Shown here one piece after another: positions 1 to 5,339 of a stretch of DNA of 9,156 nt. Location: contig JAFSXO010000226.1 in the NCBI GenBank assembly GCA_017444045.1, positions 1 to 9,156 on the forward strand. Direction: 5' to 3'. Numbering within the stretch: position 1 is the first letter of the stretch; each line of letters begins with the position of its first letter. Origin of the DNA: a bacterium. Lineage in GTDB: Bacteria > Vulcanimicrobiota > Xenobia > Xenobiales > Xenobiaceae. Both the position numbers and the translations under genes were made by a program. The notes under the pieces were generated by a model. That model did no database searches. It was not told where the DNA came from and was given only the letters and a program-made list of their open reading frames with translations.

Positions 1-273
1 GCCAGACGATGACGCTGAGGCTTCATCCTTAGAAGCAGCCTGATCTGCTGCCTGCTCCGGGGAAGGCTCAGGAGACGCTTCGCTCTGGGCAGCTACCAGC
101 GCTCCTGCCGGCTCAGGCGAGGAAGAAGTTGAAGCTGAATTCTTTGGCTTGACCATCCCGAAATAGAATATAGCCGCCGCCAAGACGATCGCCACAAAAA
201 GCATAACATTCTTTTGAGATATACCGTAATTGTTAGCAGCTGATGCCGGCGAAGCTTGGTTAAACCTGCTCAT
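1..273 (-). CDS. Membrane-anchored protein, N-terminal part, paralogue of the DUF6273-type protein at 1419-2288 (runs off left edge)
   Basis: The first 91 residues of a protein whose gene continues beyond the left edge. It has a short polar N-terminus, a hydrophobic segment at about residues 23-40, then a Ser/Ala/Glu/Pro-rich linker, as expected for a protein tethered in the inner membrane with its C-terminal domain outside. The ATG at 273 has a good Shine-Dalgarno sequence (GAGG within GACGAGGG) a few bases upstream. The N-terminus is paralogous to the protein at 1419-2288: both share QASP near the start, KN before the membrane segment, NSAS or DSAS after it, and SSPEPAG followed by AQSEAS. 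The start overlaps the end of the upstream gene (260-673) by 14 bp, so translational coupling is likely. A C-terminal DUF6273-like domain is expected from the paralogue but is not visible here. Confidence 0.8.
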   Translation of the reverse strand, partial: MSRFNQASPASAANNYGISQKNVMLFVAIVLAAAIFYFGMVKPKNSASTSSSPEPAGALVAAQSEASPEPSPEQAADQAASKDEASASSSG

Positions 274-673
274 AAGTACCCTCGTCCAGATTCTCTTTGC
301 TGATCGGATCAGAGGCCAAAAGCTTAACCAGGGTCTGCTGCTCAGCGCGACAGATCAGCTCATCGCTCTTGCTGTAAACCCAGGCATAGCGGTAGTTTTG
401 CATATCGCGGCGCAGGCAGACGCGCTCGCCGTGGTAATTCTCCTCAAAGTAGCCTTTGGCGACATCGTAGACGGTATGGCTGCTGGTTCGGCTTTCGCTG
501 TTGTAGATAGCGACGTATTTGGAGAACACGCCATCGGGAATGCTGCTCTTGTTTTTGTGGTTGCCGTAGGCGCTTATCTGCCCAGCTTTGCCCTGGGCAC
601 TGTAGATCCGATGCCAGCAGTAGACGGTGGTTAGACCTTTGCTTAATCGTATGTGTCTAATTATTTGTTCCAT
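260..673 (-). CDS. Small protein of unknown function; core weakly resembles a Mu-transposase C-terminal beta-barrel
   Basis: A 137-residue soluble protein without signal or membrane segment, counted from the ATG at 673. An ATG at 703 and a TTG at 706 lie further upstream in frame, but no ribosome-binding site supports any of the three. I do not recognise the family with certainty. The stretch from about residue 45 to 110, with GVFSKYVAIY, HGERVCLRRD and YAWVYSKSDELICRAE, has the alternating pattern (G+RV.+R.D, then V.VY....ICxA) of the small C-terminal barrel of MuA/TnsB/IstA-type transposases. No DDE catalytic core is present, so it could be a transposase remnant, a barrel domain reused for another role, or a chance resemblance. 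It overlaps the next gene (1-273) by 14 bp and is divergent from the XRE regulator, which suggests a two-gene unit controlled by that regulator. Confidence 0.6.
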   Translation of the reverse strand: MEQIIRHIRLSKGLTTVYCWHRIYSAQGKAGQISAYGNHKNKSSIPDGVFSKYVAIYNSESRTSSHTVYDVAKGYFEENYHGERVCLRRDMQNYRYAWVYSKSDELICRAEQQTLVKLLASDPISKENLDEGTYEQV

Positions 674-676
674 AAC

Positions 677-691
677 GTAACATAATATTAC
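677..691. promoter_or_regulatory. Imperfect palindrome, candidate operator
   Basis: GTAACATAATATTAC is a 15-bp inverted repeat with outer half-sites GTAA/TTAC and one mismatched pair plus the centre. It sits immediately upstream of the ATG at 673 and covers the candidate -10 box of that gene. A short palindrome over a promoter, in a region shared with a divergent XRE-family gene, is the usual layout for an operator bound by such a dimeric regulator. Binding is inferred only. I saw no second copy of the site in the window. Confidence 0.35.
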
Positions 692-713
692 TATAAGGAA
701 CATCAACGATCAA
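685..713 (-). promoter_or_regulatory. Candidate promoter for the 673/273 minus-strand gene pair
   Basis: On the minus strand TTGATC (708-713) and TAATAT (685-690) are separated by 17 bp. The match is moderate: four of six bases in the -35 and four of six in the -10. The predicted start of transcription, about 678, is only a few bases before the ATG at 673, which would explain the missing Shine-Dalgarno sequence. The region is AT-rich, so chance matches are possible. Confidence 0.3.
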
Positions 714-748
714 TACTAAGCCGCACATAATGTGCTAAATAATAACAA

Positions 749-777
749 TTGCATTATCAATAAAAAATATGTACAAT
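749..777 (+). promoter_or_regulatory. Candidate promoter for the XRE regulator gene
   Basis: TTGCAT (749-754) and TACAAT (772-777) are separated by exactly 17 bp. The -10 box matches the consensus at five of six positions; the -35 box is weak. Transcription would begin near 784, two bases before the ATG at 786, giving an essentially leaderless message. No Shine-Dalgarno sequence is seen before that ATG, which fits. It also argues against the in-frame GTG at 732, which would lie upstream of this promoter. Confidence 0.4.
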
Positions 778-785
778 GTTTTTAC

Positions 786-1112
786 ATGAAAACAATTACT
801 GATATAGTGCGAGAACGTATAAAGAAAGCGAGACTTGAAGCTGGCTATAATCAGACGGAGCTAGCAAAAGCTCTCGGCTTATCAAGTAATGCCACTATAT
901 CTCGCTACGAAAAAGGCGATCTTAACGTTTCTGTTGAGCTACTTTACCTAATAGCTACCTTAACCAACAAACCTAGTTCTTTCTTTTTTGAAACTTCAGA
1001 AGATATCGGCTCAACTGAAGATATTGTTCGTGATTATTCCGCATTAAACGAGACTGGACAGCAAAGAGTTCTTAAGTACATAAAGGATATGCTTAAAATA
1101 TATCCACGTTAA
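786..1112 (+). CDS. XRE-family helix-turn-helix transcriptional regulator
   Basis: A 108-residue protein with an HTH_3/Cro-CI type DNA-binding domain at about residues 6-63. The features are RERIKKARLEAGYNQTELA (helices 1-2), LGLSSNATISRYEKG (recognition helix region) and the family-typical SVELLYLIATLTNKPSSFF. The C-terminal tail, with YSALNETGQQRVLKYIKDML, is a short helical segment common in small XRE repressors and probably aids dimerisation. There is no peptidase or ligand-binding domain. The start at 786 places the usual short N-terminus in front of helix 1. The gene is markedly more AT-rich than the secretion genes, with many TTA, ATA and AAA codons, as is common for mobile or recently acquired regulators. 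It lies divergent from the 673/273 pair and between two paralogous membrane-protein genes, which are its most likely targets along with itself. Confidence 0.9.
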   Translation: MKTITDIVRERIKKARLEAGYNQTELAKALGLSSNATISRYEKGDLNVSVELLYLIATLTNKPSSFFFETSEDIGSTEDIVRDYSALNETGQQRVLKYIKDMLKIYPR

Positions 1113-1418
1113 AGCGGTTATCTTAGTTATATTGGTTTTGTTTGGCAATATGCATTATCTGCCGATCTTATGGACTTCTACGCTATATTTACACTCTTGA
1201 GAATTATCTTGTAACGAGAAAGCGCGTTCAACGGTCATTTAACGACTATTCAACGCGCTTTTTTGTTGGCAGCATCACTGTATTTTTCTGCGCCGAGAAA
1301 CGTGCTTATCTCGGGCTTCGCTCGCTTTATAATGGATCTATACCGCTCACCCTGAATATGGCTATCTCCTCGGCCAGCAGAAGGATAAAGCTGATATTAG
1401 CTGCGAGACTTTTAGCTA
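1113..1418. other. 306-bp gap without a convincing gene
   Basis: The stretch between the regulator and the DUF6273-type gene holds the terminator at 1219-1264, a small hairpin at 1293-1314 (CCGAGA / TCTCGG, 10-base loop) and a possible gene remnant near 1333-1422. A plus-strand frame is open from 1142 to 1435, but it lacks a good start signal and its translation does not look like a protein family. I do not call it a gene. Confidence 0.5.
1219..1264 (+). terminator. Rho-independent terminator downstream of the XRE gene
   Basis: AAAGCGCGTT (1219-1228) pairs perfectly with AACGCGCTTT (1252-1261) across a 23-base loop, and the descending arm runs into six Ts (1259-1264). The structure begins about 107 bp after the regulator stop codon. 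The long loop is unusual for a terminator. The GAAA before the left arm would give only a weak T-run on the other strand, so it probably works mainly on plus-strand transcripts. Confidence 0.65.
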
Positions 1419-1422
1419 CTAA
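1333..1422 (+). pseudogene. Possible C-terminal gene remnant
   Basis: This frame opens right after a TAA at 1330-1332 and reads 29 codons to a TAA. It contains YTAHPEYGYLLGQQ and ADISCETFSY, with protein-like composition. There is no start codon. The neighbouring plus-strand frame just upstream (about 1290-1340, with EKRAYLGLRSLYNG) is also protein-like, so a frameshifted relic is conceivable. I do not recognise it, and a stretch this short could be chance. Its end overlaps the stop codon of the minus-strand gene by three bases. Confidence 0.2.
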
Positions 1423-2288
1423 AGGGCTATTTTGAAGGCAGGACGCACGGCGAGATCTTTAAGGCTAACATAGCGGCCGCTTGCCCCGACAACGCCGCGA
1501 GGGTAGACGCAAGCCGCAAGGTTGTCGTCGTAGCCGCAGGAACGAAGCCACCAGCAACCATAACTATCAACTGTATATACACCATTTTTAGCGGCACATT
1601 CGGTAGGCTTAGCGCAGCGATCTCTGTCATTGACAAACAGTTTTTTTGCCTCGCCAATGCTGAGCAAGAAAATACGGTCCTCTGTATCAGGCTCCACATT
1701 GTTGTCGGTGTTGACATTTCTGGTCTGCAGGATGCACTCTCGCTCCTGCTCGCTAAAGGCCTTATTATAGAAATAAGAGTTAAGCCAATTGCGCAGGCTG
1801 CAGTTCTCCCAGGTTATAGCGCACATATCATCGTTATAAGGCTTGCAGTCTAAGCACTGCTCAGATATCATCAGCAGATGATCACTATCGCGTTCCAGCA
1901 CCCGCCAGATTATGGGCTTAACCTCGCCGTTTGCTCCCTGGGGATAGCGCCCAAACTCAAAGCGATCCCCCACGGCCTTGTCCGCATAAACAGCGCTCAA
2001 CGATGACGCAGTGACTGCGTTATTATTAGCAACAGTTAGCTCTGCTGTCGGATCCGGGGCAGTTTCAGAAGAAGCTTCGCTCTGGGCAACGGCCTGCACT
2101 CCTGCAGGCTCAGGCGAGGAAGACTTTGAGGCAGAATCCCTGGGCATGACAATCTCGAACAAGAAAAAAGCCGCTACCGAGACGAATATAGAAAATCCCC
2201 CCGCCGCCAAAAGGAGAAACACCATAATATTTTTTTTAGAATTACTGTGCTTGCTACCAGCAGATGACGGCGAAGCTTGATCAGCCAT
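1419..2288 (-). CDS. Membrane-anchored, cysteine-rich DUF6273-domain protein
   Basis: A 289-residue protein: a polar, Lys-containing N-terminus (1-19), one hydrophobic anchor (about 20-46), a Ser/Ala/Pro/Glu linker (about 50-100), then a domain from about 105 to the end. The domain has the marks of DUF6273: FGRYPQG (112-118), IIWRVL (126-131), ENCSLRNWLNS (161-171), IFLLS (206-210), WWLRS (246-250) and VRPAFKI (281-287). These resemble the formylglycine-enzyme/C-type-lectin-like folds found in surface proteins; the biochemical role is unknown. The basic N-terminus predicts an outside location for the domain, which carries ten cysteines. ATG 2288 is preferred to an in-frame TTG at 2294 because its N-terminus aligns with the paralogue at 1-273; the ribosome-binding site is weak. 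The gene is convergent with the XRE gene. It may belong to the same regulatory group, but no copy of the 677-691 palindrome is seen before it. Confidence 0.85.
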   Translation of the reverse strand: MADQASPSSAGSKHSNSKKNIMVFLLLAAGGFSIFVSVAAFFLFEIVMPRDSASKSSSPEPAGVQAVAQSEASSETAPDPTAELTVANNNAVTASSLSAVYADKAVGDRFEFGRYPQGANGEVKPIIWRVLERDSDHLLMISEQCLDCKPYNDDMCAITWENCSLRNWLNSYFYNKAFSEQERECILQTRNVNTDNNVEPDTEDRIFLLSIGEAKKLFVNDRDRCAKPTECAAKNGVYTVDSYGCWWLRSCGYDDNLAACVYPRGVVGASGRYVSLKDLAVRPAFKIAL

Positions 2289-2356
2289 ACCCAAAAGCTC
2301 GACTCCATAACAAGATATATCAGTATTAATTTAACACAATAACCATAATACCCTAG

Positions 2357-2392
2357 AGCAATATGCCATTATTGGAAGCAATATGCCATTAT
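2357..2392 (+). repeat. Two 16-bp direct repeats, 20-bp period
   Basis: AGCAATATGCCATTAT occurs exactly at 2357-2372 and 2377-2392, separated by TGGA. Each copy contains an ATG (2363 and 2383). The second ATG starts the small membrane-protein gene; the first leads only to a short unrelated frame. The TGGA between the copies forms part of the GGAAG ribosome-binding site for the second ATG, so the repeat shapes the translation start. Confidence 0.8.
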
Positions 2393-2604
2393 ACGTCCGC
2401 TGCCTTCTGGTTCTATCACTGCTGATTCTGGCGCGGCAAATATGTGAATCGCTCACAAGAGGAATACCCCGTGCCCCGCACCTAAATCCACAGCAGCTTC
2501 AAAGTTGGAAGCTCATAGATAAGCTTACGGCCCAGGAAGCCATGCAGGCTCTGTGCATACCAGAAAGCCAGCGCGAAGAGTACCTCGCCAAAATCGCCCA
2601 ATAA
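2383..2604 (+). CDS. Small single-pass inner-membrane protein of unknown function, upstream of the T2SS genes
   Basis: A 73-residue protein with a hydrophobic segment at about residues 4-20 (YVRCLLVLSLLILARQI) and a polar, helical C-terminal part including LNPQQLQSWKLIDKLTAQEAMQ. GGAAG lies 5-6 bases before the ATG, a fair ribosome-binding site. The amino-acid make-up is protein-like and the gene points the same way as gspL, about 205 bp upstream of it. I do not recognise the family. A short cytoplasmic start, one membrane helix and a small soluble part at this position recall the anchor region of GspC, the T2SS inner-membrane linker, but the homology-region domain of GspC is absent. The link is by position only. 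It might also be the front half of a longer gene now interrupted by the TAA at 2602, with the remainder decaying at 2605-2795. Confidence 0.55.
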   Translation: MPLYVRCLLVLSLLILARQICESLTRGIPRAPHLNPQQLQSWKLIDKLTAQEAMQALCIPESQREEYLAKIAQ

Positions 2605-2659
2605 AAGAACTATGTGCTCCTAAAGCTGTGGCAAGGACATCGCGCGAAAAAACAGGTAA

Positions 2660-2795
2660 ACAGCGCTCCTGCGTAGAAAATTATTAGTTCGGGGTTTGCG
2701 CCCTGAGCTGGATGGCAACCGCTATCCGGAGACTATCATCACAGCAGAGCAGGCTCACAGCCTCCTCTACGAGGCAATTAATGGCTTTACATATT
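2660..2795 (+). pseudogene. Open frame resembling the 3' end of a gene, directly upstream of gspL
   Basis: After a TAA at 2657 this frame reads 44 codons to TAG at 2793-2795. It contains LLRRKLLVRGLRPELDGN and ITAEQAHSLLYEAINGF, convincingly protein-like. There is no ATG or GTG; only CTG at 2669 or TTG at 2696 could start it, without a clear ribosome-binding site. The stop codon overlaps the Shine-Dalgarno sequence of gspL (TAGGAG, start at 2810), which is how adjacent operon genes are normally packed. The frame is one base off from the 2383-2604 gene, whose own frame continues open after its stop from 2605 to 2673. An older longer gene broken by a stop and a frameshift is therefore possible. 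A competing frame at 2712-2810 (ATG to TAATG) encodes a low-quality peptide. Confidence 0.35.
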
Positions 2796-2809
2796 AGGAG
2801 CGCCAACTA

Positions 2810-4156
2810 ATGCTGCGCGCGACCGGTATTGACATAGGCGCCACGGGCACCCGCTGGGTCTCCGTGGGACAGTATTGGGGAGCAGCCCAAAAGGAAGACG
2901 CCGCTCCTCTGGGGGGTACTGCCATAGCCAATTTAGGCGCCGACAGGCTGACCTTCCGCCGTATTGGCGTGCCTCACGTGGGACGCGAGATCCAGGGGCA
3001 GGTCGTGCGCGAAGAGCTGGGCTTTTCACTGCCCTTCAGCCTCGAAGATGCCACCTGGGACTGGCTCGAAAGCGACGAGATGGCTTCAGTCATCGTAGCC
3101 TTTAACGAAGACATTATCGCTCTGCGCCAAAAGGTCGGCGACAGCGCCACCATCGACGCCGCTCCGCTCTCCATCCTGCGCGCACTGCTGGAGAACCGTC
3201 AGACCGAAGCGCTGGTCTTCGATTTCGGGGCGACCCACACCACAGTATGCGGCATTAAAGACCGCGCCTTAGAATGGATCAAGGTATCTCTGCGCGGCGG
3301 CGACGATCTGACCAAGCGCATCGCCCTGGCCAATATGCAGGATTTAGAAATGGCCGAGGAGCACAAGCGCACCGTTGGCTGCGAGGATTACACCTGCCGC
3401 CAGTGGCTGCGCGAGCTAGTCGACAGCTTAGCCCTAAGCAGCCGGCCACTGTTTTCCCAGGTATTCATCTGCGGAGGCGGAGCAGCTCTTCCCGGCATTA
3501 CCGAAGCCCTTAAGGAATACTGCGGAAAAGAAGTAAAGCTTTTCCCTATGCCAGACTCACTCAGCCCCTACAGCGACGTGCTGGCTTACGGCGCCGCGCT
3601 GGCGGGCAAGCCGCGCCGCCCTAAAGTCGAGCTGTGCCCTCCGGTACAGAAGAGCAGCAACATCAAGCTGATATACGCCGTCTGGCTGGCCCTGCTTCTC
3701 CTTCTCGGCACCGCCGATCTGGAGCTGCGACACGCCACGCTTACGCGCCTGCAGACCCAGCACCAGGCCGTCATCAGCGAGGCTCTGCAGCAGGAGGCTC
3801 CCGAACTGGCCAATATGGAGCTGAGCAACATCCCTGCCGAGGTAGAAAAACGCCTGTCCCGCTCTCAGCGCATCGGCATAAGCTCCCCCAATAACTATAT
3901 CGAAACCATGGCGGCCATAGACAAAGCCATATCCTCCCTGACCAACCTGGAGATAAGAACCATAGAGTTTAGGCCCGACAACAGCGGACAGAACACCGTG
4001 GTTATGCTCACAGGACTGGCCGAATCCGCCCAGCAGGTCGAGAGCTTCCGCAGCGCCTGCGACAAGGTTCTCACCAAGGCCGAGCTGATAGACAGCCGCG
4101 CCGGTGCCAACAGCACTACCCGCTTTACCATAGAAGGACAGCTGCGCCAGCAATGA
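2810..4156 (+). CDS. gspL: Type II secretion system inner-membrane platform protein GspL (PilM/PilN-like fusion)
   Basis: A 448-residue bitopic protein. Residues 1-265 are an actin-like PilM/GspL cytoplasmic domain: GIDIGATGTRW at 6-16 (phosphate-1 type), ALVFDFGATHTTV at 134-146 (phosphate-2 type) and VFICGGGAALPGI at 218-230 (adenosine-site type). One membrane segment follows at about 286-303 (IKLIYAVWLALLLLLG), then a helical region (304-350) and a ferredoxin-like periplasmic domain ending in FTIEGQLRQQ. GspL recruits the ATPase GspE from the cytoplasm and joins GspM in the periplasm. Keeping glycine-rich nucleotide-site motifs is more PilM-like than in many GspL proteins. AGGAG nine bases before the ATG fixes the start. 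The stop overlaps the gspM start (ATGA). The name rests on architecture and neighbourhood; 'PilM/PilN-like' is the alternative label. Confidence 0.9.
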   Translation: MLRATGIDIGATGTRWVSVGQYWGAAQKEDAAPLGGTAIANLGADRLTFRRIGVPHVGREIQGQVVREELGFSLPFSLEDATWDWLESDEMASVIVAFNEDIIALRQKVGDSATIDAAPLSILRALLENRQTEALVFDFGATHTTVCGIKDRALEWIKVSLRGGDDLTKRIALANMQDLEMAEEHKRTVGCEDYTCRQWLRELVDSLALSSRPLFSQVFICGGGAALPGITEALKEYCGKEVKLFPMPDSLSPYSDVLAYGAALAGKPRRPKVELCPPVQKSSNIKLIYAVWLALLLLLGTADLELRHATLTRLQTQHQAVISEALQQEAPELANMELSNIPAEVEKRLSRSQRIGISSPNNYIETMAAIDKAISSLTNLEIRTIEFRPDNSGQNTVVMLTGLAESAQQVESFRSACDKVLTKAELIDSRAGANSTTRFTIEGQLRQQ

Positions 4157-4605
4157 ACGAACAACAGTCCCGACAAATGCTATATATCGTCGTTCTGGCC
4201 CTCGTGCTCCTGCTCTGGGGCACCGTTTACGCACTGCCCAGACTGAACAGGATTCGCACCCTGGAAGCGGAGAGCCAAGGCTATGTGCGCCAGCGCCAGG
4301 AGATAGCCAACTCCATCGAAGCCCTAAAACGCAGCCGCAAGGATCTCCCCACCCCCGAGCCCAACACGGTAAGCTGGCTGGCTGCCCATGGCCTCAGCGG
4401 CATAGAGAAAAATTTAGAAGCGAACAACCCTTACAACAACGGCTTAGGCGCTCAGCTAAAGCTGCGCAATATTGACGAGCGCGCCATCGTCAAGCTGCTG
4501 AAAAAACTGTGCACCGTTAATTTAATCATCAAATCTTTTAAGCTTGAGGATGCCGACGGCGACGGCCGCTGGAATTTGGAGATGATGGTGGAGGTGCCGC
4601 TGTGA
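4153..4605 (+). CDS. gspM: Type II secretion system protein GspM (PilO-like)
   Basis: A 150-residue bitopic protein: a short cytoplasmic start, a membrane helix at about residues 10-28 (LYIVVLALVLLLWGTVYAL), a charged coiled-coil-like segment (about 33-63), then a small alpha/beta domain (about 72-150) with repeated strand-helix pattern (AQLKLRNIDERAIVKLLKKL ends near 119). This is the GspM/PilO plan. GspM pairs with the periplasmic part of GspL in the assembly platform. The start overlaps the gspL stop as ATGA and the end overlaps gspN as GTGA, so all three are probably translationally coupled. Sequence in this family diverges quickly; position between gspL and gspN carries much of the call. 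Confidence 0.8.
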   Translation: MNEQQSRQMLYIVVLALVLLLWGTVYALPRLNRIRTLEAESQGYVRQRQEIANSIEALKRSRKDLPTPEPNTVSWLAAHGLSGIEKNLEANNPYNNGLGAQLKLRNIDERAIVKLLKKLCTVNLIIKSFKLEDADGDGRWNLEMMVEVPL

Positions 4606-5339
4606 GATACATTTACGGCATAGCGCTTTGGCTGGCGGTATTTCTGCTGGTATTTGCCTACCGCTTCCCCTACGAGCCAGTTTTCCTGCGCCTAATCACC
4701 AAACTCCAGGAGCAAACCCAGGCTCAGATAGCCTGGGACGACATCAGCGCCAATATTTTGGGAGCCAAGCTGCACGGTCTCACGGTGGCCATGCCATCGG
4801 GATTTTCGTTCACCTCCGACCAGGCAACGATAACCCCCAGCCTAAGCGGATTATGCCTGAAATGCACTCAGACCGCCAAGGACGGACGAGCCCAGGCGCA
4901 GCTGACCAGCAAGGGCGTGGAGTTCAGCGCCGAAAAGCTGGAGGTCAGCACTGGATCCCAGGATTTGGGCACAGTCGTTATGAGCGGCAATCTTAATTAC
5001 GCCCTCAACGGCGCTGGCATAAAGGGAGAGCTGCGCCTGGTAGTGCCCGAGCTATCCGGCGTTCTGCCAATGCCGCTAAACAACCTAGAGATCGGCACCG
5101 TTATCGCCAGCAAGGAGACTGCAGACGCCAACAGCTCCGCCGTATCCAACGACCTTACCCTCTACGGCGAGGGGCTGGACGGAACGGGCAACATAACCTT
5201 CACCTTTACCCAGGGCGGCAGTTCGCCGTCTCTTAGCGGAGAGTTAAACATCAATACCACTGGTTTCGGCACGCACACCATAAAGCTCGGAGGCACTTGG
5301 GCCCAACCGCAGTGGAATCTTGCAGGAGCGCAAAAATGA
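4602..5339 (+). CDS. gspN: Type II secretion system protein GspN (deltaproteobacterial-type)
   Basis: A 245-residue protein with an N-terminal membrane anchor (about residues 4-20, IYGIALWLAVFLLVFAY), followed directly by FPYEPVFLRLITKLQEQTQA and then a beta-rich, AsmA-like body with repeated strand patterns (LHGLTVAMPSG, LSGELNINTTGFGTHTI). The end, GGTWAQPQWNLAG, is typical of GspN/AsmA-type proteins. GspN is an accessory T2SS component of unclear role, often missing from enterobacterial systems. The start is GTG (4602) in a GTGA overlap with gspM, preceded by GGAGG. The end overlaps gspD as ATGA. The four cysteine-poor domains seen in GspC are absent, so it does not replace GspC. Confidence 0.78.
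   Translation: MRYIYGIALWLAVFLLVFAYRFPYEPVFLRLITKLQEQTQAQIAWDDISANILGAKLHGLTVAMPSGFSFTSDQATITPSLSGLCLKCTQTAKDGRAQAQLTSKGVEFSAEKLEVSTGSQDLGTVVMSGNLNYALNGAGIKGELRLVVPELSGVLPMPLNNLEIGTVIASKETADANSSAVSNDLTLYGEGLDGTGNITFTFTQGGSSPSLSGELNINTTGFGTHTIKLGGTWAQPQWNLAGAQK

Noticed and set aside
230..634. Long plus-strand open frame opposite the 260-673 gene
   Set aside because: It is the reverse-strand shadow of the minus-strand gene; its translation is a repetitive Ala/Val/Leu string without family features or a ribosome-binding site.
1219..1261. Inverted repeat as part of a CRISPR or attachment site
   Set aside because: Only one pair of arms followed by a T-run; no further copies or spacers, so a terminator explains it better.
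1142..1435. 97-codon plus-strand frame starting with TTG
   Set aside because: It runs through the terminator hairpin, has no ribosome-binding site and its translation lacks recognisable features.
2331..2349. TTAACA and CATAAT as promoter boxes for the plus-strand genes from 2383
   Set aside because: Each box alone matches well, but they do not lie at a workable distance from each other or from suitable partners.
2712..2810. 32-codon plus-strand frame ending in TAATG at the gspL start
   Set aside because: The overlap is suggestive, but the peptide is Ser/Arg/Ala-rich with no ribosome-binding site, and the alternative frame at 2660-2795 is much more protein-like.
3557..4234. 225-codon minus-strand frame within gspL
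   Set aside because: Shadow of gspL, Gly/Ala/Val-rich, caused by high GC at third codon positions.
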